The notes: a model not told the origin generated them from the letters alone. A DNA stretch of 64,000 bases from Haemonchus contortus (GCA_000469685.2 LS997563.1:41332468-41396467), one strand, 5' to 3'. Numbered from the stretch's first letter, positions 11,780 through 25,400 are shown. A program made the numbers and translations.

Positions 11780-13225
11780 GGAACCTTCAGAAGAACCTTC
11801 GCAATCACATCCCGCCCCCCCCCCCCCTTCTTTCGAGCTCCTCGAGTCGCTTACATTGGGCTTCGAATTGCATTACTTTTCTTGTCGGACGATCCATTCG
11901 ACCTCTCACCACGTGCTCACACTATCCTTCAGTGGTTATGGTTTTCAAGAACCGCTCGAGCCACCGAATTATGAGCCCTCCGAGCGGCATCCAAAGCTCA
12001 ATTGGGACCCCATACCCCCACGGACCAGCTACCTTCCTAACCTCCATCTTCATTAGAGCTCGACAAACACCTTCGTCTAGGGTGCCATAGGGCCAGCCGT
12101 CGCATCTTACTGGGAAGTGTTTTCAAGGTAGTCAGTCGTGTAGATGCTTGTCGAAGTATTCTTCCCACCGACACTTCATCTCACCCTCTTCTCAGGATTG
12201 CATCGTCGCTATCCTTTACATCTTCACTACTCCGAAGTCTTGTGTAGCCCCGTGCCGTGCTTTGGACAGCCTTCTGGGACTTCTGTAGACTCGCTGAACG
12301 TCATGGTTCCAGAGCCACGCTTCTTGTCTCCTCGAAATCCACCTCGAGTCCCCCCCCCCCCTCCCAGTATTTCCTTTGCACGTCGTTAGATGTTTTTACG
12401 GCATTGCTCCATTTCTTCTGATAGGCCCTTTGGGATCTGGGATTCCGCTTTCTCTATTTTCTAATTGTTATATCCTTTTTCGGATGGGTGCAGCTTCCAC
12501 CACCGAATCCTCAGTTCCGTGATTGCGTGTGGAGCCAGATCTTCGCCCGGCAGTGCTCTTACGTCCTTTACAGTTTTTAGGGATTTAGGGTCTTACAAGT
12601 ACGTGGTCTATTTCTCTTTCTTTCCTTCCTCTGCTGTAGGTTACCTTCCCGGTCTTTCTGTCCACGAAGAAGGTGCTGCAGACTGCCAGGACATGGCCTG
12701 TAGCCGTGTCGAGGACCTTTTCCCTCCTTCTTCGTTCCTGACTTCAACTCTTCTACCACCGGGAACCCTTTCTAGGCCCTACTTTCACTGTCCACGTGCA
12801 CATTCAGATCACCCGCTACGGTGAAAGGGCCCCCTTCTGGAGCTGGTCTTATGATGTCGTCAAGCACAGATAGAGCTCATCTTTTCGCACTGGGGCAGCC
12901 GGCTTGTGATACGTATACGGATATTATTGTCCAGTAGCCCTCTTTCGTGTCTGGCCTCACAGCCGTGTTTCGATTCTTGATCCTACTAACAGCGGAGACA
13001 AAGCCTTTGTCGGATCTTGCCACTGCTATGACCACATCATTTCGTTAGGTGTCTTCTCTGTTGAGGCAGAGCTTGGCAGCCTTTCAGATTCCTCTGGCCC
13101 TTCCACCTTTCCAGCGTTTCTCCTGAAAGCGTCTGACTTGAATGCTCCTGCTCCTCATAAAATCAGCATTCTCCGGGACTTACGAGAAAGTGATCTTAGG
13201 TTGAGAGTCCCTATTCGAACTGCAT
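11780..13225 (-). mobile_element. Decayed RTE-type non-LTR retrotransposon fragment
   Basis: Minus-strand translation in shifting frames recovers the usual order. The endonuclease start (VRIGTLNLRSLSRKSRR) is near 13.22 kb, followed by DVVIAVARSDKGFVSAVSRI and TIISVYVSQAG near 13.0-12.9 kb. FTVAGDLNVHVDSES is near 12.8 kb, a Lys/Arg-rich stretch resembling DTATGH...YSRGKKE near 12.7 kb, WRWEEYFDKHLH near 12.15 kb, and an RT-domain entry (KVAGPWGYGVPIELW) near 12.0 kb. Stops and frameshifts interrupt every section, so it is dead. Poly(C) runs at about 11814-11827 and 12350-12361 lie inside. Related to, but diverged from, the copy at 20.96-22.44 kb. Confidence 0.75.
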
Positions 13226-16200
13226 TCCTTCCTTGACGGAGGTCGTTCGCTCCTCAGTAGTGATGAGTAATTGAACAAATTAGCGAGAAGCCTTTGCTAG
13301 TTGTCGTTGGTGAAGTGCACGGCACTTATCAAACTCATCTCTCTTTTTTTTAGTTCGTGAGTGCTTAGCAGAGTATGAACACAGGTTTGGACACAGTTTT
13401 GACGTCAGATTCATTTGCGAATGATGCCCATGGGCACAGCCGTTCACTGAAGGCAGTCAGAATGATTTCTGAATGAGTGATATTCGATGCTTATCATATT
13501 GAAAGTGAACCAACGGAGAGAACCACAACTAGGTGCTCATTCGTTCAGGCCATATGGCTAAGCGTCGATGAGATTGGGCAATCGAACAGCGCAAAGTCGT
13601 TAATCCGCCCGTTTTTCCGTTTCTGGATCACCCAGTGGCCAGATACAAGCCATGGCTTCATTTCTATTCGCTTTCTTTGCTCAGAATATTTTCGACGGTC
13701 ATTTCTAAACTCAAGTTCAATGTTGTAGCTACTTACACGTTATGGGCAGCACCAAAACGCATCAAATTGAACATTAAGCAAAACGCTAATGTGAAAGGAG
13801 CACTGATGAAGCGCATATCCTGATTAGAAAGGTAAAAAGGTTCGATTTCGTTTTGATTGTGGGCGGAGCAGACGGGACACTCGCAGGCCTGTGATTGGCT
13901 GACTGCGCCGCGATCCACCTTTTTGAATCTAATCTATTGAACCATTTGAATTGTAATGTGAGGGGAAGTTGGTGAAAAGATTAACCGCTCACCGCTTTTT
14001 TGCTAGGAGGAGGCATCACCAGTGCTATGAATGAGACTCACTAGTTTGTGAGAAAGCGTAATTATAACCAGCTATATTATACTCATCATTATCAGGGCCA
14101 CAAACTGTAAACACCTCCCGTTTGCTCGACTCTGCTCGAAAGATCCTCACAAGACATCATCAATGCTGAATCGGTCTTCTACTCATGGATCGCCCAGTCA
14201 ATTGGTTTTCACGCAGGATCGTAGTGGTGTCTATGTGGATATTCGATTTACACAAAGGCTTACCAGAACAGTTTCCACTGTTTTTCGATCTCCCTCATAA
14301 CCTCTGTTAGCAGTTTATCAATCCATAAGTTAAAAGTCCAACCCACCAGGGGTAGGTATGCTCCTGAAAAATTCGATCCGAAATTTGATCGCCGGGCCTC
14401 TCTCCTGTCACATGCGACATTAACAATTAGTACCTTCTCGCCTGCCTGGGACTTTAAGTGAGTGTATTCCCCATCATTCAGGTTTTGTCAGTTGTCGAAA
14501 GATCTGATTTCTTTTACCTCGAATTTTCGATCTATGTTTGAGCAAACATAGTTAGTGTAGGTTCTCTGTGAGCCCTTATCAGATCTTAATCCTTAAGAAT
14601 GTGCTGAGTTTGTAGGTGTTTGTCAAACCAGTTGCTAAGTGATTTGCACTTTCTGCTCCCTCTGTCTTCATACATATTTGATTTTCGCTCTTATCGACTG
14701 AAATTCTCTTTGAACATTGCTGAACAACAGCTGCGACACATAAGTTGATTACCAGTTGATCCTGGGTTGCGAATCTTGAAATGCTCTTGTTCTTTTGATT
14801 TTATTTATTCATTTTGTTAATAAATTCCTGATCATACTGCTCCTAATGTGTTCTGTCTGCTACATTTTGGCGGATCTGTTATCACCATCTGATTTTCAAA
14901 GCCGGGTGGTAGCAAATGGCGCTGCTATCGGCCATATTTTTGAGGATAGATTCTCAAGATCCTGCGTGAGCCAACTTCCCCTCCTTTTCTATCCATCCTT
15001 CGGGATCCGTTGACTGCATGGAGAGTTAGAATTACTTCGGATTAGGATACTTGGAAAACATCTGAGAAAACTTCACTACAATCCAGATTTTTTCTGGAAT
15101 ATTCCAGAAGTTTTCACAGAAGTACTACAAAAAGGCACCACTGAGTTTTTTGTGCATAACATACCTAGAGATTTCATGGAGTGGCAGTTGGAGGGCTCAT
15201 CTTCGACCCTTTTGTTTGAGGCTTCCGAGTGTTGGAGCGAGGCATACTCAGAGTCGCACAGAGGGGCTCCGAAGTCAAATTCACGTTTACACGGGCTTCA
15301 GCATCGAGTAATCGAAAAGGACACAGAGAAATACGGGTAGAATACCGGGGAACACCTACACTTACATGATGTGTAGAAGAAGTGTAAGCCATGCGCACGC
15401 AAGTGGGCACTGCCCTTATACAGCAATTTTATGGACCTTCGTAGAATCTTCCAGAATGCCGTAGAATCTACCTGCACTACATAGAAATTCCCGGCAATTG
15501 CTTTCTAAAAGGCATAATACTTATTAAGATCTATGTTATGTACGTGGGTGGGGTCCGACAACTCGGCCCGTCTCCCATCAGAGTGATGTGGAGCCGTGGT
15601 TAGAGACTGCCCGCAATCCTGCTAAATCAGATTCCTTCAGAGCCAATTGATCTTTCATCTTTATGAATTGTAATAGAAGATGGATGGGGTTTCCAGAAGT
15701 TCTGATTTCCATCACGAGTCATTAATTTCCGTCATCAATTAATAGCTCCTATTAATCAAACGCCGAAGACATAAATAATCAGAAAAACATGCAACATACG
15801 CTGCTGAACTCGAAGCCAATCTTCCTACTTCTTCACTAACCTATGAGAACTTTTACCAATTCATGCCAGAGTTCATTCCATCATTGATCAAGCATGGAAC
15901 AGTAGTATACGGCATCATTACTGCCCACAAGAACATGTAAATCAAATTCATAGTGGTGTTTTGTCAGGGCCGGGTAATCGCCTCCATTTTTGCCATTTTA
16001 ATCATGACCTGGGCCATTCCAATAGGGCTGGACTATGGGCATGTTTTGGCTCAGTATCAGCTCCTGAAATGTGTCTGAAGGGGACAGCTAACAAATTCGA
16101 TTTCTATCCCTCTACGGGATGTCCAACTTCAAACTCCATCCTCTAGTCTTCCGTCGAATATTCCACTTTCAATTGGACTAATCTGCGTAGAGACAAATAG

Positions 16201-17880
16201 CTTTTCGAACTTTACTGTGTTTTGAATCGATTGTGAGCGGATCTGTCTGGAGGGGTAAAAGCTCTGTCATATTATCGACTACTTTGACACTAAATGCATG
16301 AGTCAGTAACTCGGTGTAATTCCATTAGAACTCTGAAATAAGCTGAATGAATGTTGTAAACCCTGAAGTATCTTGCCTTTGCAGCGGTTTTAGCAGTTTT
16401 GAAAACGGCTATGATGGTGAATTAACTGGCTGTGCATGGCTGGACGATGTCATTCAGACCGAGTGAGAGCAGTTTTATATTTGTTGAAAACAGGATTCCA
16501 TCTCTTTATACCCCAATCATTGTGCGAGCCTCCATTCCTACACTAACATGACGACGTAGCGGTGGTCTGGAAGGAGACATGGCTTAGGGATAATCCGTTC
16601 AGTAAAAATTCTCGGGAGACGGGCGTTAGGAACGATTTTGGGTAATTGATTTGCCGCACGCGGCTGTCGCGGGCCACTCATTCGCCGTTATTACAGCTCC
16701 AGCGTTCTTCATACAGCTCAATCGATATGCGATCATTATTCTATGCATAATTCTACTATTAGTACTTTTGCTCTTGTATTTCTTACCTACTGCTGCATCC
16801 TGCTACATTCCTTCGCGCGCGACGCCCCTCTCACCGCGACGCGACTATTTCGTTCCTAACGCACCACACCCGTAATTCTCCCCTCTCTCATAGTTCTACC
16901 TCAATTTTCCCCACAAATTACGATTTTTTCGTACACAAACTAACTTCCTGAGCTCTAAAGGCCGAGTGGGAGGCCTACGGGTGGTATGAGTAGGTGCTCA
17001 TAACAACTAAGGCGCAAGGATCGCTTGGAACTTATCAAACGATCAAGCAGAATTGAAACTCGTCATCCAACGAGTAACTACACCAATCCAGACATCATTC
17101 ATTGCAGCATTCTTGTTATTTGCATTAAGCATCATTGAACCGGCTGAACGGAAGGCTTCTCCTACGTTGAGAGCCTTAGCGCAGAGAAGGAGGCGTGGCC
17201 AACTTTAGTTATGCCTAGAAACAATTTTAGCTGAAGACACATTGAGTATACTTAAGCCTCAAATGACTCTTTTCTTTTTTTTTATTTATTTGTGTATTAG
17301 AGAATTTCAAGAGTTTAATCCAATTTTTATTTGTTTGTCCGAAAGTGCTAGGAGGTCAATGATCTGTTTGCCGGCCATGGTTCGATCAGGCGGGGCGGCG
17401 CTGTAAACATAGTGATGCTATCTTTCGCCGAAATTTCTCATCAATTATCCCATGCAATTGGATACCTTCTTTGATGATTTGTTATCAAAACTTTTTCTGC
17501 TCTCCACTTCATTTACTTTACTTCATTCCCAACACATGTGCTCAGCAACTCTTCTAGCTATGTGTAATATAATCGAATCGAGGACTGGCTCCCTTCAAAC
17601 CTTCCTCGCATTGATCGATTATCACCCAAAATCGCTCTAACTTACATAGGTCTATTATTTTCAAAGTCCGTAAGTCTTAATTTACTTATTTTGTACCTCC
17701 CTAACATATGTGAGAGCCTTTAATTGGGGAAATTGAGACAGTGCACCCACTGTGATGCCTTAATAATGCACCTGCCATCTAAGCCGTCAGCTTAGCCGTG
17801 CTTGGGGTTTTATTCATTTATTTTGGTTGATAACCATACGGCTCAATTCAATGATATTCCAGTAGTCAGCCTGATATTTT
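13226..17880. other. Gene-poor sequence, no gene recognised
   Basis: Only short open frames (at most 83 codons) occur, without motifs or splice continuity. A hydrophobic frame at 16651-16875 (one strong leucine/isoleucine-rich segment) is not supported by anything else. Probably intergenic DNA and old repeats. Confidence 0.35.
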
Positions 17881-17884
17881 ATCC

Positions 17885-18300
17885 TCTCTATATATAATAT
17901 AAAGCGCTAACTTTGTGTGTCCGTTTGTATGACCGTTTGTGTGTCCTCCCAAAAGTCACGTAGGCACCATCAAAGGCGTGAAGATCATAAGAGCGCGGTG
18001 ACAAAACAGTTATGAAATGGAAAGTCAACCGATGCTCTTTATATTGGTCCGTTGATTAATATCCAGTCTATTTATGACGTCACAGACTAAGTCACAACTT
18101 GCCCCCCACGACACAGGGCAATAAAACCCCTAGGATCTAGGGGAGGTTAGAATGGAAGTGATTCCACGACCACTTATTAGTTTCAAGAGATCAAAACCCA
18201 CAAAGCGACATCTGATCGTTCAAAGTGGGGAATATCACCTAATGGGGAAACGGTTATGAAAAGGGAAGTCAACCGATGTTGTTTATATTTGTCCTCTAAC
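17885..18300 (+). mobile_element. Possible non-autonomous Helitron remnant
   Basis: The segment opens with TCTCTATATATAATATAAAG, followed by short GTCCGTTTGT-type repeats, which resembles Helitron 5' ends. A perfect 7-bp-stem hairpin (CCCCTAG gat CTAGGGG, 18127-18143) resembles a Helitron 3' hairpin, but no clean CTRR terminus follows. A motif GTTATGAAA..GGAAAGTCAACCGATG occurs at about 18010 and again at about 18250, so the region is internally repeated. There is no Rep/helicase coding sequence. Confidence 0.35.
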
Positions 18301-20575
18301 AAGTCGTAGGTAAGCGGTAGTGGGCATGGCATGGTGCACGCGTTAGTGTGCATAGCCCAACTGCTTTAAGTATAAACGAGGATTATACCCATCAGAGGGA
18401 TCCTCCCGTCTCGCGGCACATTCCCTGCGGCACTCCTACCCACTGCGAGAAATCGTTCATTCTGGAAACGAGTTTATACGTATTAAAAAGCTTTATCTAC
18501 CTGTTTCCAAAGGCCGGAAGTTTGCCGAAATGAAAGCGCAAAGAACGACGATGCCACCCAGAACGCTGTTCGGGGTCAGTGGTATCGATTTCCTTTTCAA
18601 CCACCCAGCAATTGCACCACACCCATTCGGATATTGCTGATAAACTTTTCCGGAAGGTGAATGCTGGCTCTCAGTGCAATCCAGTGCATTCGAAGGAAAA
18701 GGCTTTCTGGACTTTTACTTCGTGAGCTGTGCAGCCATGATTTCAAAACAACTTCTTCGGCTTACTTTTTGGCGCTTTTGCCTACCTCAGAGTTTCTGAA
18801 GACAAGAACCGTTCCAGAAACTGTTGGATCTAGCGGTACTTCAACCTACAGGGGAAGATCAGAGGGGGACCAACTTACCGTTACGAAGCCAGTAAATGAT
18901 AGATCAACTAACTTTTGGGTAGTCTCGAGCTGGAGGGTCAAACTTGGGCCCTGCTGTTCAGACTTCTCTTAAGGTCCATCAGTTCGAACTGCTTCTCAAG
19001 TACAATACTTAGCTCCTCTTAAAACACCCTTCGTTTTTTTTCCATTTTTTATTCCTGTGTTTATTTTTTTATGTTTTGCAATAGTTTCCCGTTGCGTTAG
19101 GTAGCTGTGATCCAATGTGATAATTAGCTCCGCTTACAGGTTGTGTTTCAGAGATAGGCCATACTTCATTATCACTAGCCAATTTGTGTGACAGGAAGGA
19201 CGAAGTTCGGAGAACTAAAACTCTAACGCTGGTTAGTCTTGTTCCACAATTTTTTTGAGAACGTATTTCCGGGACATTCCTCTTGTGGGAGAACCATTCG
19301 ATCTCGTAGTGTATTTCACCCACAAAAATGAATTTTCCGATATTTCCGAGCTCCCACTCAACCCTGATGCCTATCGACCAGCATGACGAGACGGTGGGCT
19401 TTAGCTCGAGTAGGATTCGATAATGTGATTGATACCTGGATGATAGCATCGCCGCCATTTCACTACTCCGACTCTACCGCGCCAGAGAAGTAAGCCCGAA
19501 AGCTATTGGCCTCACTCAGTCCAGTTCGTGGAAGCACCCTCTCCGTGTTCGATTTCTGCTCGGAATCATTGTGACGCTTTGAGTGCAGGTGTGACCGATA
19601 AAACGACTCGGCTAGTCAATAAATAAGTCGGTGGTTTATCCTCCAAGATGATTCCAGTTCCAATCAACCGACCCCAGACGGTGGTAGGAAGTCCTGCTCG
19701 GTCTGGGCAAGTATCGATTCGGGATGAAGAATACGACTTTACCCCTTTTCTGACTCAGACGACTTTATTAGCACTTTTTGAGCCTTTTCTGCTTTCATCC
19801 AGTTCTTTATATTCCAAGAAATGCTCGGTTTCCCTTATTTAACATCTGCCGACTTTACAGAATTGATGCTGAAATTTTCAGAATACATAGTTCACTGCAG
19901 AATGGCGCCCGTTTCAGACGACTGGACGGCGCTACTAACGCTACTAGCTGGTTAGTCTTTTAATCACATTTTTTGATGTTAATAATGCTGACTTCTGTGA
20001 AAATGGTCGAGAAAAAAAAACAAAAAAAACTTGCGATTTGTTGGTTTTTCCTGCTGTTTGCTCGTCTGCTTTATGCTCGCTCTCCTTATAGAAAGTACAT
20101 TGTGCAGATCAAATGGAAGAGGTATGAAGGCGGTATATTATCGTCATGCTATTTTAGAATTACAAAATATCCGAAATTTGAGCTTTTTGTCAGGCGAAAC
20201 TGTCAGAAAGGGCTCAAGATCGATCATCAAATGATTGCTAGAAATGTAACAAAAAGGCGATGAGCAATCGCTTCAATTGAATATCTCAAACGTCAAAGAC
20301 CTGCTATTCTATTCGGAAACAGGCTGCTTAAATGGAGACTATCGTGTTCTGTAGATCGCGCTGATTGTGTTGCTACTCAATTTCTTTAAAATAGACGGTT
20401 TGAAGGGTTGTTTACCGATAATCTTCGTTTTTTTTTTCGGAAAGGGAATGGTCAATATAGATTTTTTATGTGGTTTCAGAATGTGAGACTAATCCCATAA
20501 AATTGTTTATTCTGGCACAGTGACTTGAAGATAATGTATGGCAGAAAAGGAAACTTCATTAGTAAATCTTAGTGA
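18301..20575. other. Gene-poor sequence, no gene recognised
   Basis: Open frames up to 129 codons occur (19069-19458 minus; 18661-18972 plus). They lack recognisable domains, flanking exons or conserved motifs. I would not call a gene here. Confidence 0.35.
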
Positions 20576-20945
20576 GGCAGGGCTGGCTGAGTGGATAAGA
20601 GTGTAAACTCATGTCTGCACTTGGAAAAGTGCGAGTCCGATTCCTGCCGGGCGGTATCCATGCCTTGCAAGAGTGGTATCGGTAACAATGTCAGGTCCAG
20701 GTTGACGGGCCGGTTGAAAAGAAACCCAGTCACACCAAACATGTTTAAAGTCCCAAAAGAAATCAGTGATAAAATAGGACGTCACCGGGAAGTGGCACAC
20801 AGACCCCGCCTGATCCTGTGGGCAGCATCTACCGGAGAGTGGACGATGTCGGCCAAAAAAGTTAGTTCACATCGGGACTCTGAATGTGGGATCGCTTAAC
20901 AGGAAGTCCCGAAAATTCGCTGATTGAATCATGGCTGAAAGGAGG
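20576..20945 (+). mobile_element. tRNA-like head plus RTE endonuclease start (fragment)
   Basis: An A-box-like TGGCTGAGTGG (20584-20594) and B-box-like GAGTCCGATTCC (20633-20644) have tRNA-type spacing. About 200 bp downstream on the same strand the reading VHIGTLNVGSLNRKSRKFAD (from about 20858) is the start of an RTE-type endonuclease. The coding part is abandoned after about 30 codons, where the sequence meets the oppositely oriented fragment at about 20.96 kb. It may be the 5' end of an RTE element whose leader carries tRNA-like promoter boxes, or a SINE next to it. Confidence 0.55.
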
Positions 20946-20959
20946 GAAACGGGATGCCT

Positions 20960-22440
20960 CCTCCATTGATCACAATTTCATGAGTCAAACGGGCAACCTG
21001 ATCTCTTTTTTCTCCGAGCATCTTCCATGCTTCGATTGCTACTTCATCCAAGCCAATTTCTTGCTGCAACATTATCTTCCCCATTGACAGACGTGCCCCT
21101 TCCAGGTTCAGAGTGCGATTGACCCAGCTGTCGCCTCCTTCTTTGAGCTCTTTCTTCGTTCAGGAGTCTATCGAAGTAATCTTTCTATTCACCTCAAACG
21201 CTTAACCTCAGTTGGGTTTCTCACAGTGGTACCTTCGCTGTTTCTCATGACCTTCACTCCCTCGATAGTGGGTTGCCTGAATTCTGGCTTTGGCCAGCCG
21301 GAGGGCGATCATTTCTACTTCTCGACCGTTGAGCTTCTCGTATGAGGCGCTCAGTCCCGTGTGTTTTGCCTTTGCTACGGCAGCATTGGCTTGTCTTTTA
21401 CAACTTCCGCAGACAGCCACGTCTTCTAAGTCGTCTCTTCTGGATCCACTCCGCATCTCTGTGTTTCTTTGCACACTGCAGGATGATCTTCACTGCATCG
21501 TTCCATTTTTGTTGAGCCCCGAACGCCAGTTTCCAAGATCATTCGCCCAAGTCTGACTTTTTCTGCTTGGTGCAAGTTTCACCACCAGATTACTAGCACC
21601 GCTATTATTCTTGCTCTTTTTTGGAGCTCAATAGCTGTGTCCGCCAGGAGAGTCATATGTTGTGGGGACAACTATTCGCCCGGACCTTGTTGTCATTAAC
21701 AGTTCTGAGGAACGATGTTTTTACAAGCATATGATCGGTTTCCTCTTGTTTCCTTCCACTGCTGTAGGTGATTTCCTAGGTCTCTCTTTCCGCAAAGAAT
21801 GTTCTGCAGATTGCTAGGTCGAGGGCTATGGTCATGTCGAGAATCCTCTTCCCTTTTTGTACCTGACTCTAACTCTTCTGCCACCGTGAACCTCTTGGAG
21901 ACTCCTCCGTTCGCTGCCGACCAGACCACATCCAGACCACTCGCTATGGTGAGATGGCCTCTTCCAGGATTGATCTGATATCCCTGTCAAAGCTCAGATA
22001 GAACTCGTCCTTCTCGTGCTCGGAGAAGCCGGCTAGCGGCTCGTACACCGATATTATTGTACTTCCAGTACCCTCTTTTATCTCCTTCCTCACTGCCATA
22101 ACTCAAATGTTGATACAGACCACATCGGCTAGTGCAGACTCTTTAGAGAGTCGTCAACACTATGGCCACACAATTTCGTTTGGTGTCTTCTCCGTTGTAG
22201 TAGAGCCTGACACCTTCCCCGATTTTTCTGGCATTTGCTCATTTCCAGCTAGTCTGCTTAAGACATAGGATTTGGATGTTACTGTGCTTCACTAGATCAA
22301 CAATGTCTTGAGACTTTCCCATAGGCAATACCAGTTCCGAGTCCCTATTCAGACTAATTTCTCTGGCTGTGTTTGTTCACTCCTCGGTAATTCTCGCATA
22401 CTATTCTCAGGACTCTGGTGAGGGTCTTATGCACCATTTC
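20960..22440 (-). mobile_element. Decayed RTE-type non-LTR retrotransposon fragment
   Basis: On the minus strand, broken frames recover IYTVYEPLAGFSEHEKDEFY (near 22.05 kb), WKETRGNR of the endonuclease end (near 21.75 kb), LAKARIQATHYRGSEGHEKQ (near 21.3 kb) and an RT-domain entry GLDEVAIEAWKMLGEK (near 21.05 kb). Each resembles the RTE copy at 11.8-13.2 kb. Stops and frameshifts are frequent, and the main RT palm with FADD is absent. The 3' portion is missing at the junction with the plus-strand fragment. Confidence 0.7.
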
Positions 22441-25400
22441 CCTGTGACGTCCTGACTTTAACTGGTCCTTTTTGAGACCTTACACATGTTTTATTGTGAC
22501 TTGGTTTTCTCCATCAGCCGACCGATCAATTTGGACCCGAAGCTGGTTCCGAAACTATTACTGCGAATTTCGCAGAACATAGTTTTTGACGCGGCAAAGG
22601 TCCAAAGCGTGGTCTTCCTGAGTGCACACGTGAATGTCAACCACTCGACTATATTTTTTGAGAGAGATAGGGCTGGTTACAACACCATTATTATTTTTTT
22701 TCAATAGCTCCTCGAGCATGATAGGAAGATTATGATAGTGTGCAGAATTTTTCGTTGCCCTACTTCACTCTGGGTAAGTGTTTGTTCTAGCTTCATAGCT
22801 ATATTGCTGTTGCATAAAACTAGTTACAACAACATGGAAAGGTGATAAAGTCTGTTGTTTTCCATTCTCCCTATGCTTCCCCTTGTTCCCCACTTTCGAG
22901 ATGGGGAGTAGCGGTTTTATGGAGTGAAAAAAAACTTCAGTGGCGGTCAGGTTAGAGCGAGGTAAACTGGGGTGCAATTTTTGTCTTACCATTATCTCAT
23001 CCTGGATAACTCACCCTGGCTGAGTATTCATTTTTGTTAGCGGTAATACAAATCAATAAATAAATAAATGAAAGAGATGTAGGACCATCTATAGTTGTGA
23101 GAACAAATAGGGAAGAAGCTTTTTATTTCCCGCTGTTTACATTAACTCCTTTCGACTTGCCTTATCATAAGCATTTTTCTCGAAGTGATGAATCGCTATG
23201 AAAGGCTTTATTTATTCCAAAAAACCGGAATAAGGATGGGATGGGAAAATTTGTTTTTCTTTTCATTCTGGGTAGATGGATAAGGTTTGTTTCTGTTAGT
23301 GATAATAGAAAAGAAGTTTGCAAAAAATAGTTACATAATTATGGAAAGAATTCGACAAAAATGTAGCCATGTTCTACTTAATACAGTAAGGATGATTAGG
23401 TTGCCTGTTGATTCCCATTGTCTTCATGGTTTACCCGAATTTCGGAACGGGGAAAGGACATTTGCATGATTGGAATAAAATAAAAAAATGTAAAAAAATT
23501 CAGAAATTGTATAGGAGTAACATAAAAAAATAAAAATCAAAAAGTAAAGAACTTCTATCACTTTTTGGATATTATAATACGATGTTGTTATTGTTTTGCT
23601 AGTTTTGCTAGTGTTTTCAGAAAAGAATTACCCAACAAAAAGTCGTCGCAAAAGAGTTAATTCAAAAGTTAGGTCCCTACAATAGTTCAAGTGGGTAATG
23701 GAGCCAGTTGTTAGCCGTTTTTTCCAACGGCTTCCCGTCAACTTGCACTCTTCGCAGTACTTAGCGAAGAACAAGTCAATAATCGAAGCTTCGTGTCTCA
23801 CTTCTTGTTCATTCGGTGTTGTCAATTGTTTATTGAGTGGGTTCTATTATGAGAGTATCATCCTCGTCATTGCCTTGAAGGTGACTGTCCCCACTGTTTG
23901 TGTGTGCGTTTACCCTTATCATTACGACTGAAATTAATGTGTTTGCGAGAGTCATTTGTCAGTATGTGTGTGTGCGCGTGTATGTATTTCTTTCTATCAT
24001 CAGTATTTGGCCGCTTCTGTACATTCCAATGTCACCCCATCTCATTACCTCTGCCTAGGAGTCCATACGTCCATTAGAAGCCTCAGATGGGATGGTCCAT
24101 GTTTTCGCCTTCTATTTTAAGATTACAATTCGAATGAAATGATTCTGTCCATGTGAGATGGCAGAGCCTCTCAAGGATGAGGGTTAGGCTAAGAGATTGG
24201 CTAAGGACGCAACTCAGAGTTGTGCTTCCCTGTTTCTCCCTTACACTGAGGCACGGTCCCAGGATGCATAATTAAGGGGTCCGGGTCTCAATTAAGGCTT
24301 AAGTTTTGCTCCTACCTTATTAGCCTTGTAAATTTGGAATTGTATTTGATCGATGTACTGGTTACTATAAGCCTCCTGACTTTTCTTTTCGTAATTTTTA
24401 AATTTTTGATTCCACTGATCACGCCGTATCACCTATCCGATCACATGTGATGTTTGATCAGTCCGCTAGCAGCGCCTTCAGCCATTACGCTATCACCTCG
24501 TCGCTATAAAATATTATTGCAGAAGAAAAAACTGATTTTTTCGTAGTCCTTAATGTTCTCTTTTGGGACCGATAACTCGTCGTCGTTGTCCACTTGCTTG
24601 TCCTTTTTGCAAAAACAGTGGGGAAACGTCTCGAGACGGAGGTTATGCATCGAAGATCAAGCTTGTTATTGTTTTTTTGTACCTATACTTTTATATTTCA
24701 GTATTTTAGTATACAAAAGGTTATGCTCAGTGTGTGTTAATCACTTGACAAATGACGCAGCGTGTGTAGTACATCTTCATGACAGGGCCATTCCAGCGGC
24801 GAGCCTATACCACAGGCTTCTAAACATCCATCTCATGTCCTCCTTTTGACTACAGTGTACTAGTACGTACCACTTCGAAAAACTCATGCACCATTGGCGA
24901 AGGATCGACTACGATCAATAGAACCTTCCGTTAACAATATTTCGACTGTTCAAAAACGGAATACGACGGCTACCTCTCTACACAATGTTACAAAACTCAT
25001 CTTCCAGATTAGCGTTCGGGAGCGTACCGTATCATTAGTTGGGCATTCCACAAGAGAAGTATGAGCTTTCCAAAGATCAATATCTCTATTTTTTCTTCAA
25101 AATTTAGTTTACATCGTGTTTTTCCTTTGATAATCCGTCTCATGCACGATAAGGGTTCGAATCCTAGGCCAACTAAGCCTTCCATTCCTATGGGGTCGGT
25201 TAGTTGGTACCAGACTCATATGGGAGGAGGAAAGCACCTTGTACATCAGCTGGCCACCCAAATTATTGTATAGTCACCTACGCATTCATTACGACACTGC
25301 GGTTCCAAACGAAAGTCGAATGCTAGGCGCATTCCTTAGACGAGTCTCAAAGTCGAAAGACTGTGATGACCTTATGAGGTTTGAATGATGCTCAGTCAAA

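Noticed and set aside
19069..19458. 129-codon open frame, minus strand
   Set aside because: No family motif, flanking exon or splice support. The length is possible by chance in this composition.
24553..24849. 98-codon plus-strand frame with a hydrophobic middle
   Set aside because: Isolated, without homologous features or adjoining exons.
25130..25185. B-box-like GGGTTCGAATCC suggesting a tRNA gene
   Set aside because: No pairing T-stem and no A-box at the right distance upstream. A cloverleaf cannot be drawn.
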